This document shows positions 32,715-40,266 of a stretch of 47,759 nt of DNA, in pieces. The notes beneath the pieces were generated by a model. That model was not told where the DNA came from. It saw only the letters and a program-made list of their open reading frames with translations, and did not search any database. How positions within the stretch are numbered: the first letter of the stretch is position 1; every line of letters starts with the position of its first letter. A program made the translations under genes and the position numbers. Location: positions 1 to 47,759 of the forward strand of contig NZ_SUMC01000063.1 of assembly GCF_005047355.1 (NCBI RefSeq). The letters are read 5' to 3'. Origin of the DNA: Actinacidiphila oryziradicis. Its GTDB lineage: Bacteria > Actinomycetota > Actinomycetes > Streptomycetales > Streptomycetaceae.

Positions 32715-33449
32715 TTACGTGTTCGGCGAGATCGCCGGCAATCCGGCGGGCCCGGCCGCGACGGCGATCCGCGCGAGGTGATCCAGGTCGAGGATCGTGA
32801 TCCTGCGGTAGCCGGTCACGACCGCGCCCGACTCCCGCAGCGCCCGCAGGGCCTTGTGGATCGACGACTCCGCCGCGCCGACCAGGGTGGCCATCTCCGG
32901 CTGCGACAGCGGGAGTTGGGCTTCGTTTCGGCCGGGACGCCCGTAGGTGACGGCCAGGTGGTGCAGGATCCTGGCCAGCCGCCCGAGCACGTCGCAACCG
33001 GTGAAGTCGACGATCCGGCCGGTCGCCGTACGCAGCTTCGCCACCACGCTCGCGCTGAGCGCAAGTCCTATGGCGGGGTGCTGTTTCGTACACTCCAGCA
33101 GTTCGGAACGCAGTATGTAGCGGGCCAGCACCCTGCCACAGGCGGTCACGGTGCCGACGCGCGGCTGACCGTCGATCCCGGCGAACTCCCCGACCAGGTC
33201 CCCGGCCATCCGCACGGCCAGCAGCGCCTCGCGGCCGTCCTGCGCGTGCGCGGTCACCTTCACCATGCCGCCGAGCAGGAGCAGCGTGAAGTCCGAGGTG
33301 TCGGCCTCGCGGATGGTGATCTGACCAGCCGGGTAGGCCACGCCGTGGCCGAGTCCCATGAGGATTCCGCGGTTGGCCTCGTCGACCCGGCCGAGCAGCC
33401 CGGCCGGAGGCCAGTAGGCCGCGGCCCCGCGAACCCGTGTGTTGCTCAT
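32715..33449 (-). CDS. Crp/Fnr-family transcriptional regulator
   Basis: 244 aa from ATG 33449 (AAAGGTG upstream). The N-terminal cyclic-nucleotide-binding-like beta barrel is about 30-140 (GVAYPAGQITIREADTSDFT, MAGDLVGEFAGIDGQPRVGT). The C-terminal winged helix has LSQPEMATLVGAAESSIHKA then LRALRESGAVVTGYRRITIL. No Cys cluster for an Fe-S centre is evident, so it is Crp-like rather than Fnr-like. It is divergent from the cyclase-fold gene and 81 bp ahead of the NTPase. If the cyclase is active, its product could be the ligand; this is speculative. Confidence 0.9.
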   Translation of the reverse strand: MSNTRVRGAAAYWPPAGLLGRVDEANRGILMGLGHGVAYPAGQITIREADTSDFTLLLLGGMVKVTAHAQDGREALLAVRMAGDLVGEFAGIDGQPRVGTVTACGRVLARYILRSELLECTKQHPAIGLALSASVVAKLRTATGRIVDFTGCDVLGRLARILHHLAVTYGRPGRNEAQLPLSQPEMATLVGAAESSIHKALRALRESGAVVTGYRRITILDLDHLARIAVAAGPAGLPAISPNT

Positions 33450-33513
33450 CGGCCACACCTTTCTTCCTCGTGCAGTCGAAGCCGCACAAGCCGTATTAGT
33501 AGCCGTTCTACCC

Positions 33514-33527
33514 GAGGACCCCTCCTC
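33514..33527. promoter_or_regulatory. 14-bp palindrome in the Crp/cyclase promoter region
   Basis: GAGGA-CCCC-TCCTC between the divergent Crp-type gene and the effector operon. It is nearly identical to the palindrome at 29082-29095. Candidate common operator, possibly for the Crp-family protein, though it does not match the classic TGTGA-N6-TCACA site. Confidence 0.45.
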
Positions 33528-33623
33528 TACGATCTCGTCAATCATCTTGTCGACACCGGATAACCCGGACGACAGCAAATCGATCTTCGAATTGCCTACG
33601 CCTGTCGTGATCGCGGAGGAATT

Positions 33624-34376
33624 GTGAATCCAAGGTACGAATACCGAGCCCTGCTGGCGTGCGACATCGCGGGCTCCGCGGGCCGCGGCGAGCAGCGGCT
33701 GCAGGAGATCCGCAGAGTTCTGCGTTCCGCGCTGTCGGGCGCCCTCGACATCGCGGATCTGGACGCGCGGGACTTCGCGTACGTCGACACCGGCGACGGC
33801 TGCCAGCTCGTCGCCCCGGCCGCACTGCCCAAGGCCAGACTACTGTTCCCGCTGCTCCCGGAGCTGGGCTCACGGATCCGTGAGCACAACCGGCACGCCG
33901 GCGCGGACATCCGGCTGCGGGTGCGGGCCGCGGTGCACGCGGGGGAGATCCGACTCGATCCGGACGGCACCGTCTCCGGCGCCCCCTTCGAGGCGCTGGC
34001 CCGGCTGCTCGACTCGGCCCCGCTGCGGCACGCGACCCTGGCCGGTACCGGCGGCACCCCGATGGCCGCGATCCTTTCGCACCACTTCTACGAGGAAACA
34101 GTCGGGCACGGCTACGAGGGGCTCGAAGCCGACGCCTTCACCGCGGCCGACGTCCAGGTCAAGGGGTACGCCGCGCGGGCCTGGCTCTGGTACCCCGGCA
34201 GCCCCGTCGGGCCGCGCGTCGGTTCCGGCCGGGATTCCGGCTCCGGCGAGCAGCCTGCGGAACCCGAGCTGCGGACCGTGGAGCAGATGGTCCAGGCCAC
34301 AGGAAACGGCACGGTCTTCGCCGTGCACCGGGGCGACCAGTACATCCGCCACAACGACCGGGTTGATACGCGCTGA
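33624..34376 (+). CDS. Nucleotide-cyclase-fold protein with C-terminal motif B
   Basis: 250 aa from GTG 33624 (GCGGAGGAA upstream). The class III cyclase-like core is about 6-185: LLACDIAGSAG (first metal Asp), DTGDGCQLV (second metal Asp in GDG), then HNRHAGADIRLRVRAAVHAG and FEALARLLDSAPLR. Both metal Asp positions are kept, but substrate-selecting and transition-state residues cannot be confirmed. After a Gly/Ser/Pro linker comes motif B, VFAVHRGDQYIRHN (231-244). Similar cyclase-like proteins occur in Streptomyces next to NTPase sensors. It could be an effector making a cyclic nucleotide or a scaffold. Its stop overlaps the next start by 1 bp. Confidence 0.75.
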   Translation: MNPRYEYRALLACDIAGSAGRGEQRLQEIRRVLRSALSGALDIADLDARDFAYVDTGDGCQLVAPAALPKARLLFPLLPELGSRIREHNRHAGADIRLRVRAAVHAGEIRLDPDGTVSGAPFEALARLLDSAPLRHATLAGTGGTPMAAILSHHFYEETVGHGYEGLEADAFTAADVQVKGYAARAWLWYPGSPVGPRVGSGRDSGSGEQPAEPELRTVEQMVQATGNGTVFAVHRGDQYIRHNDRVDTR

Positions 34377-34792
34377 TGAACGAGGAACTCGCCGAGCTGG
34401 CCGCGAGCGGCGCTACCGCTCTGGTCTCCGCGATGGGCACCGATCTCTGGCAGGAGGCGAAGAGGCTGATGAGCGGCGTCCTCGCACAGGCTCGCGGCAG
34501 CCGCCGCAACGAGTTGTCCGTCGCGCTGAACCGGCAGTCGACCGCCACGAGGGGAGCGGTCGACGCCGGGGCCGTGGACTACTGGACCGAGGCCCTGTCT
34601 CAGCTGCTCGACCGGAACCCGGATCTCGCCCAGGACGTCATGGCCCTGGCTTCGCTGCGAACCCAAGAAAGGCCGGACATCGTGATCCAGGTCAATTCCG
34701 CCACCAATTCAGGTGAGGTATTCGCGGTGCAGCACGGCACTCAGCACTTTGCCTCCGGGCCGAAATCCCGCGATTCCGGGGAACGGCCGTGA
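34376..34792 (+). CDS. Small helical protein with C-terminal motif B
   Basis: 138 aa. Helical N-terminal part: LAELAASGATALVSAMGTDL then WQEAKRLMSGVLAQ, and YWTEALSQLLDRNPDLAQDV. This is a family of short Streptomyces proteins without known activity. The C terminus reads IVIQVNSATNSGEVFAVQHG then TQHF, with motif B at 115-125, 8 of 9 positions identical to the adaptor core VFAVQHGTM. It overlaps both neighbours (ATG on the upstream TGA, stop over the phosphatase GTG), so it is strictly co-translated. Probable role: recruits the phosphatase-kinase-vWA set to the motif assembly. Confidence 0.75.
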   Translation: MNEELAELAASGATALVSAMGTDLWQEAKRLMSGVLAQARGSRRNELSVALNRQSTATRGAVDAGAVDYWTEALSQLLDRNPDLAQDVMALASLRTQERPDIVIQVNSATNSGEVFAVQHGTQHFASGPKSRDSGERP

Positions 34793-35991
34793 GCCGGGAC
34801 GACAGCCGGCGAGACGGCCTCATGGACGGACGGTTGCGGGCGGTGCTGTTCGTGGCCGTCGTCATCGGGGCCTTCATCGAGGTCAGCACGCCGCATCGGC
34901 GGTATGGCCCGCTGGTGGACGTGTTCGCCCTCGCGGCAGTGGGTGTCGTCGGCGCGGCGGCCGTGCTGGGGTCCGAGTCCGCCGCGACGCTAGCCCGGCA
35001 GCGGGATCGGCTCGCACAGGAACCCCAGCCCAGCACAACGGTTCCGATCTGCCGCTACGTCACCGGACCGGCGGCGCCGCAGTCCCAGCCCCCGAGGCCC
35101 CGGCCGTTCCTGCGCGAGCGGCCGACCGACCTGAGCGTCCCCCGCTTCGGCGACGGCGCCCGTGCCCAGGGCTACCCCTGGCTGCTGCCAGAGCGCACGG
35201 TACAGAACGGGATCGCTGCCGACGAGGCCACGGTCGGTGCCTTCACCATCCGCGCGGCCTCCGTCATCGGGCCCGGCCACCGCTGCGGCCAGCCCGCCGA
35301 GCCGCGGCAGGACTCCTACCGGATCGGGCGAAGCCGGGACAGCCGCTACGCGATCGTGGCCGTGGCCGACGGCCTGTCCAGCGCGGCTTGGTCCGACGCC
35401 GGGGCCACCACGGCCTCCAGCCAGGCCGTCACCCTGCTGCGCGAGCAGATCGAGGCAGTGGGCTTCGGCGGGCTCGATGTCAAGGAGCTGTATGGGCGGA
35501 TCGCGGAATCGATCGCCGCGCACGCGGCCGGCCGCGGCGTCGGCACCTCGCACGTGGCCACGGTGCTGATCACCGCGGTGCTCGCCGAGCCGGACATCAA
35601 CGGCGTCGCGGAGGCCTGGGTCGCGTGGCTCGGCGACAGTTCGGCCTGGACGCTCGACCTGCGCGGCCCGCTGTGGCGGTTCTGCGCCGGCGAGGCCAAG
35701 GACCGCGCGGCCGCGGTGGTCTCGAACGAGGTCGCCGGGCGACTGCCGGACACGCCGCAACTGGCCAGGGGCCACTACGTCACGCTGGCTCCCGGCGCCG
35801 CCCTCGCCCTGGTCACGGACGGGATCGGCGACGCGTGGGCGGAACCGGCGGGCAACGTCAACGAGTACTTCGCGAACGCCTGGCGCTCGCCGGTCCCGGC
35901 CACGCGGTTCACCGCCGACGTCGGCTTCGACGCACCGCAGTGCCTTGACGACCGCACCGCTGTCGTGGTGTGGAACGGTGGCCGGGCATGA
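34789..35991 (+). CDS. Membrane PP2C-family Ser/Thr phosphatase (TerY-P triad)
   Basis: 400 aa from GTG 34789. Two N-terminal transmembrane helices (about 17-31 and 42-60) and a Pro-rich linker precede a PP2C domain at about 150-395. It has QDSYRI (174-179), AVADGLSSAAWSDAGA (metal Asp-Gly at 194-195), GTSHVATVLITAVL, AWLGDSSAWTLD, LALVTDGIGDAW and the final DDRTAVVVW. The metal-binding acidic residues are present, so it should be active. Its stop overlaps the kinase ATG. With the following kinase and vWA genes it makes the TerY-P triad known from tellurite-resistance-associated loci, though no terD-like gene is nearby. Confidence 0.88.
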   Translation: MSRDDSRRDGLMDGRLRAVLFVAVVIGAFIEVSTPHRRYGPLVDVFALAAVGVVGAAAVLGSESAATLARQRDRLAQEPQPSTTVPICRYVTGPAAPQSQPPRPRPFLRERPTDLSVPRFGDGARAQGYPWLLPERTVQNGIAADEATVGAFTIRAASVIGPGHRCGQPAEPRQDSYRIGRSRDSRYAIVAVADGLSSAAWSDAGATTASSQAVTLLREQIEAVGFGGLDVKELYGRIAESIAAHAAGRGVGTSHVATVLITAVLAEPDINGVAEAWVAWLGDSSAWTLDLRGPLWRFCAGEAKDRAAAVVSNEVAGRLPDTPQLARGHYVTLAPGAALALVTDGIGDAWAEPAGNVNEYFANAWRSPVPATRFTADVGFDAPQCLDDRTAVVVWNGGRA

Positions 35992-37130
35992 CAGAACCCA
36001 ATCTCATCGACGGCGCGGATGACAGTGTCGGCGACGGCGACGGCCCGGCGGCCGATCCGCGGGGCTGGGTGTTGCCGCGGACCGTGAGCGTCAGCGATCT
36101 CGGACCATTCGCCGAGCCGATCTCCGAACACAACGGCCAGGCCATCGCCGTGAAGCCACTCACGAACCATCCGGGCTGGCTGGCCAAGCTCTACCGGCCG
36201 GACCAGCACCCGGAGGACGCCCATCGGCTCGACCTGCTGATCTCGGCTCCGGGCACGCTGCCGGAGGCGGATCGTGCGGCCCTGTACGCCGGGACGTGCT
36301 GGCCCGCGGCCCGGATCCACGAGCCCGGCAACCCGGCCGTCGGCTGCGTGATCCCGATGGCGCCCGAGCAGTACCGTTCCGAGCTGCGGCGCGGCGAGTT
36401 CAGCGAGCGCCGCTTCGTGGAGATCGACTGGCTGGCGAAGTCCGACGAGTCGATCCGGGGCGTCGGACTGCCGCCCCCCGGCTTCGCGGGCAGGCTGGCC
36501 GCCTGTCGCCAACTGACGGAGCTCGCCGCGATCTTGGAGAGCCTGGGCCTGGTCTACTCGGACTGGTCGTTCTCCAACGCCTTCTGGAGCCCGGATCAGC
36601 GCTCTGTCTACCTCATCGACGTCGACGGCTGTCAGCCGAAGAAGATGCCTGACATCCACCAGCCGAACTGGGCCGACCCGCTCACGCCGCCGGGCACCGA
36701 CGCGGACGAGTACACCGACCGCTACCGGCTCGGACTGCTCGTCGCCAAATGCATGACGGGCCGGCGTGACGCGCGCGCCTTCCACACCGTCGCCGCGTCC
36801 CCCTGGCAGAACCAGCCCGCCGTCTCCGAAGTACTGCTCGACATGCTGCTCGCGACCGACCGCGAGCGACGGCCCTCGGCCGCTCAGCTGAATCAGGCGC
36901 TGAACAGCGGGCCCTATCTCAGGACCGCGCCACGTCCGACGCGCACCGCGCTGCCCCCGCTGCCGGCCATGATCCCGCAGTCCCCCGCCGGCACCGATAC
37001 GGCCGTGAAGAAACGCGAGTCGGCGCCCACCGTGGAGATCCAGAAGCCTCCGACCACCCCGCACGGCGGGTGGATTCTCGTGCTCGTCATAGCCGTGATC
37101 CTGCTCTTCGTCATCGCCTCCAACCACTAG
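35988..37130 (+). CDS. Atypical TerY-P-type protein kinase, tail-anchored
   Basis: 380 aa. The kinase fold lacks a recognisable Gly loop but keeps an ATP Lys (WLAKLYRP, Lys about 67), a catalytic loop YSDWSFSNAFW with SDW replacing HRD (Asp 192, Asn 197) and DVDG (211-214) in place of DFG. This is the style of kinases in vWA-PP2C-kinase triads. The C terminus has a Pro-rich stretch and a single tail anchor (about 359-377, WILVLVIAVILLFVIAS). The ATG at 35988 overlaps the phosphatase stop; the vWA gene starts 14 bp downstream. Probably phosphorylates the vWA partner or an FHA-recognised target. Confidence 0.85.
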   Translation: MTEPNLIDGADDSVGDGDGPAADPRGWVLPRTVSVSDLGPFAEPISEHNGQAIAVKPLTNHPGWLAKLYRPDQHPEDAHRLDLLISAPGTLPEADRAALYAGTCWPAARIHEPGNPAVGCVIPMAPEQYRSELRRGEFSERRFVEIDWLAKSDESIRGVGLPPPGFAGRLAACRQLTELAAILESLGLVYSDWSFSNAFWSPDQRSVYLIDVDGCQPKKMPDIHQPNWADPLTPPGTDADEYTDRYRLGLLVAKCMTGRRDARAFHTVAASPWQNQPAVSEVLLDMLLATDRERRPSAAQLNQALNSGPYLRTAPRPTRTALPPLPAMIPQSPAGTDTAVKKRESAPTVEIQKPPTTPHGGWILVLVIAVILLFVIASNH

Positions 37131-37144
37131 CTCAGAGGTGCACC

Positions 37145-37795
37145 ATGTCACTCTGCCTACCCACCTATGTGGTGATCGACGCGTCCTCGTCGATGAAGCC
37201 GCACGAGGCAGTACTCAACGCGACCCTCTCCCGTCTGCACTACAACCTGGCGACAAATCCCCGCGTCTCGGAGTTCGCCCGGGTCTGCGTGGTCGCCTTC
37301 TCCACCGATGTGCACGTGGTGATCCCGATGTCGGACATGGAGCAGGTGCCGGCCATGCCCGAGGTGATCTGCGGCGGGCGCACGGAATACGGGAAGACCT
37401 TCGACCGGGTGCGGGAGTGCATCGAACAGGATGTCAGCAATCTGAGGATGCAGAACTTCAGCGTGCTGCGGCCAACGATTTTCTTCCTGACCGATGGCGG
37501 TCCGACCGACGGGCACTGGCAGAACTCCTTCCGCACGCTGGTGGACAGGGACTGGCCGCGCCACCCGCACGTGATCGCCTATGGCTTCGGCGGCGCGAAG
37601 CGCGACGTGCTGGAACAGGTGGCGACCAAGGCGCTGTTCATCGCCGACGGTTCGGACACCGAGTCGGCGCTGAGCGCAGCGATCACTGGTCTACTCAACA
37701 CCCTGATCGCCTCGTCGAAGACCGGTCAGATGCAGATCGCCACCGACGTCAAGGGCTTCGAGTACGTCCAGGTCGCCCAGGAATACGTGGACTGA
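37145..37795 (+). CDS. terY-like: TerY-like vWA-domain protein
   Basis: 216 aa, one von Willebrand A domain. The MIDAS is complete: DASSS (12-16), Thr 80 in GGRTEYG and Asp 117 in FFLTDGGPTD. The C terminus (VKGFEYVQVAQEYVD) is short. AGAGGTG precedes the ATG. In TerY-P triads the vWA protein is a metal-dependent scaffold regulated by the adjacent kinase and phosphatase. Cytoplasmic. Coupled to the next small gene (stop and start overlap). Confidence 0.9.
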   Translation: MSLCLPTYVVIDASSSMKPHEAVLNATLSRLHYNLATNPRVSEFARVCVVAFSTDVHVVIPMSDMEQVPAMPEVICGGRTEYGKTFDRVRECIEQDVSNLRMQNFSVLRPTIFFLTDGGPTDGHWQNSFRTLVDRDWPRHPHVIAYGFGGAKRDVLEQVATKALFIADGSDTESALSAAITGLLNTLIASSKTGQMQIATDVKGFEYVQVAQEYVD

Positions 37796-38106
37796 TGATG
37801 GACGTCGACCCGCGTTCCACGGCGTCCCGGGCACTGCGCGCCTCCGTCGGACTGACCGCGCTGGCCGCAGCGCTGCTCACCTGCGGCGCCGCGGTCGAGG
37901 TGACGGGCAATCTCCTCGGCTCCTCGGCGAATGGGAGCAGTGGCAGCTCTCACCCGGCGACAACTGTGCAGCCGACCCACGCCCGCTCCCGCGTCTCCGA
38001 GGCGCCGTCGCCAAACCGCCGCCCGCCCCCGACCTCACCCGCCACCTATCTGCCCAGGCCCACCACCACGGCCACCGCTACCTGTAGTTCGTTGAACGGG
38101 CAGTAG
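37795..38106 (+). CDS. Small membrane protein closing the triad operon
   Basis: 103 aa from ATG 37795, overlapping the vWA stop. One transmembrane helix or uncleaved signal (ALRASVGLTALAAALLTCGA) is followed by a Ser/Thr/Pro-rich extracytoplasmic tail with one terminal Cys (ATATCSSLNGQ). No motif B is seen. It may anchor or localise the complex. The C-terminal codons overlap a weak antisense ORF. Confidence 0.7.
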   Translation: MMDVDPRSTASRALRASVGLTALAAALLTCGAAVEVTGNLLGSSANGSSGSSHPATTVQPTHARSRVSEAPSPNRRPPPTSPATYLPRPTTTATATCSSLNGQ

Positions 38107-38287
38107 AGGTCAGGGCCGCGTCCATTGGTTACCGCGTCGAGCAGGGCTTGGAGCTCGGAGGTCGGGTCCTTCAACTTGAGCACATCGAATCCTTATGTCA
38201 TCGCGATGTCATCGGTCGCTCGTAACGTCGGGCATCAGAACGTCGAACACATCCGGAAACACCGTCTATATCCAGAGGACTGATCAC

Positions 38288-39469
38288 ATGTCCGATCTCT
38301 CTCGTTCCTCTCGCCCGAGTCGGCGCTCCGTGCTCAAGACGGGCATGGGCCTGGGCGCCACCCTCGCAGGAGCCGGCCTGCTGGGCGCCGCGCCCGCAGA
38401 GGCCGCCGGGCAGAACGGCACCCCGCTGTGCGACCAGCCCGGTGACTCGGCGAGCGCACAGGGACTGGGCTCCGGCGACCTCGGCATCCCGTACCACCGG
38501 GAACACGACAACACCTGGGGCTACGTCTTCGGCGACTCGTGGACCCACATCCAGCAGGGGGACCCCTACATCGGCTCCCCGGCGATGCTGGCTCAGGACT
38601 CCTTCGACGCGTCCGGTTCCTCCCCGATCTCCTTCACCTGGGCGATGCCGACCGGCGGTGAGGCGGGCCAGTTGTTCAACTACACACACCGGGCAGACAA
38701 CGGGTACGGCTTCGAGATCAGCCGGATCCCCAACGACTGCATCGAATTCGGCGGACGCACCTACATCCAGTACACCTCGGTGTACACATGGGGAGGGAAG
38801 GACGACCCGCCGTGGGAAGACGGCCACGACGGCTCACTGCTGTCGGGGGTCGCCTACTCCGACGACTACGGCGTGACCTGGACCGACTACGACTACCATT
38901 GGGACGGCGACCACCGGGGCATCAACCAGTCCATGTACGGCATGTGGTCGTTCGCGGGCATCGACCCCGACGGCTGGCTGTACATCTTCTCCAAACGCTG
39001 GAACGGCACGCACAAGAACTCGGCCGACGGCGGAGCGATCCAGTTGTTCCGGATCCAGCCCGACGACTTCCGTGCCGGCCGTTTCGGAGCGCAGCAGAAC
39101 TGGGCCTATGTGAACGGCTCCTGGCAGTGGACCGACTCTTCGACACCGCCGTCAGTGATCCTCTCCGGCAACAACACCGGCGAGTTCTCGGTCAAGCGGA
39201 TCGGCGACACATACTGCATGAGCTACTTCGACGTGGTCCTGGGCACGATCTTGACACGTACGGCACCCCGCCCGGATGCGGCCTGGAGCACACCCATCCC
39301 AAAGATCACGAGCTTGCAGGTGCCGAACCTCTACGGCGGCTACATCCACCCCGGCAGCGCGAGCGCGACATCGCTGACGCTGATCGTTTCGCAGTGGAAC
39401 GGCACGCAGGGGGCACCTCCTTATTGGGTACGGCAGTTCGACGGCATCAACCCGATGTCAATCCTGTGA
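38288..39469 (+). CDS. Tat-exported DUF4185-like protein
   Basis: 393 aa from ATG 38288. The twin-arginine signal is SRRSVLKTGMGLGATLAGAG with cleavage after AEA (about residue 38). The mature protein is rich in Trp/Asp/Gly with beta-propeller-like repeats (HDNTWGYVFGDSWTHIQQGD, SDDYGVTWTDYDYHWDGDH, YIFSKRWNGTHKNSADGG, LTLIVSQWNGTQGAPPYWVR). This is the DUF4185 type found in secreted actinobacterial proteins related to glycan-acting five-bladed propellers. Some DUF4185 proteins degrade arabinan-type glycans; no specific activity is claimed here. Confidence 0.8.
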   Translation: MSDLSRSSRPSRRSVLKTGMGLGATLAGAGLLGAAPAEAAGQNGTPLCDQPGDSASAQGLGSGDLGIPYHREHDNTWGYVFGDSWTHIQQGDPYIGSPAMLAQDSFDASGSSPISFTWAMPTGGEAGQLFNYTHRADNGYGFEISRIPNDCIEFGGRTYIQYTSVYTWGGKDDPPWEDGHDGSLLSGVAYSDDYGVTWTDYDYHWDGDHRGINQSMYGMWSFAGIDPDGWLYIFSKRWNGTHKNSADGGAIQLFRIQPDDFRAGRFGAQQNWAYVNGSWQWTDSSTPPSVILSGNNTGEFSVKRIGDTYCMSYFDVVLGTILTRTAPRPDAAWSTPIPKITSLQVPNLYGGYIHPGSASATSLTLIVSQWNGTQGAPPYWVRQFDGINPMSIL

Positions 39470-39852
39470 CGGTCGGCCCGGCGCCTCCTGGAGCTGACCG
39501 TCACTGATCACGAATCCACCTGTGAACTGATCATTTCCGGCCTGTCGGCCGGAGCCGTAGCGCGCGGGACCCTCCTGATTGAGCTACTGCTCATTCGGGG
39601 AGAACCGCCGACGAGTTCGAGCCCCTGGGCAGGATATCGCCGGTCCGGCGGCTGCACCGAACCCGACCCGCGCCCTGCATGCCGCAGCATCGAGCGCGCG
39701 GCACGAGCAGCTGACGTTTGCGGAGCATGCACACTGCTCGGCGTTTCTGTCATGGAACCATCCAAATAGGGAATGCCGCTATCAATCACACGGGCTCGTA
39801 CGGCAGTTGGGAAGGCGAACGGGCCCACGGCAGCCCAGAACGGGAGGGGCAC
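39470..39852. other. Intergenic with weak hairpins
   Basis: Just after the DUF4185-like gene, GACGGTC (39468-39474) and a matching GACCGTC about 20 nt on can pair, and CCGGCCTGTCGGCCGG near 39538 is self-complementary. Either may end transcription. Remaining open frames are unconvincing. Confidence 0.4.
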
Positions 39853-40107
39853 GTGGGAATACTGCACGCGATCCGGATGCAGAAGCTCGTCGCGGATGCC
39901 AGGCGCGCACACGCGCAAGGGGACGACACCTTCGAAGCGTCCATCGACATCGACCCCCGGGGCATGGCCCGGGTCAGGAACCCCATGAAGAAGATCCGCA
40001 AGGAGATCGACCTGGTCGTTCGATCCGTCGAAGCCGTCGGCTGGGATTGCGTGGGCGTCGGCCAGTTCATGTACTCGATCAATATGGAGTTTTCGCCAGG
40101 TGAGTGA
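39853..40107 (+). CDS. Small conserved-looking protein, 84 aa
   Basis: GTG 39853 follows a strong GGGAGGGG site, which decides the start. The product is LHAIRMQKLVADARRAHAQG, then ASIDIDPRGMARVRNPMKKI and VGVGQFMYSINMEF. It is a compact alpha/beta protein with a basic middle. No family is recognised. The strong hairpin at 40205-40252 ends its transcript. Confidence 0.65.
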   Translation: MGILHAIRMQKLVADARRAHAQGDDTFEASIDIDPRGMARVRNPMKKIRKEIDLVVRSVEAVGWDCVGVGQFMYSINMEFSPGE

Positions 40108-40204
40108 TGCGGACGGGGCGGGCGCTGCGACGGATCGGTGTGGGCGGCGACCGCACCACCGCAGCCGACCTGACCAAGCCCTACTTGTGCGGTGACCGCA
40201 TCGA

Positions 40205-40252
40205 CCTCCATCGCCGGACGGGCTCATTATTTGAGCCGTCCGGCGATGGAGG
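40205..40252. terminator. Strong bidirectional terminator
   Basis: A 21-bp stem (one bulged G) with arms 40205-40226 and 40232-40252 and a TTATT loop lies between the convergent 84-aa gene and the glycosyltransferase gene. Near-perfect symmetry and location support termination in both directions. Confidence 0.9.
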
Positions 40253-40266
40253 ACATCAGCGCTCTG

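Noticed and set aside
33450..33623. Classic Crp site TGTGA-N6-TCACA in the Crp/cyclase gap
   Set aside because: No good match found; a TGTCG-N17-CGACA pair is too widely spaced to claim.
38046..38183. Minus-strand 45-aa ORF (starts MLKLKDPTSELQALLDA)
   Set aside because: First 34 codons look protein-like and may be a fragment, but no partner or family is evident and it overlaps the end of the small membrane gene.
39579..40103. Plus-strand 174-aa ORF overlapping the 84-aa gene
   Set aside because: Wrong frame relative to the strong ribosome site at 39853; Arg/Gly-rich shadow.
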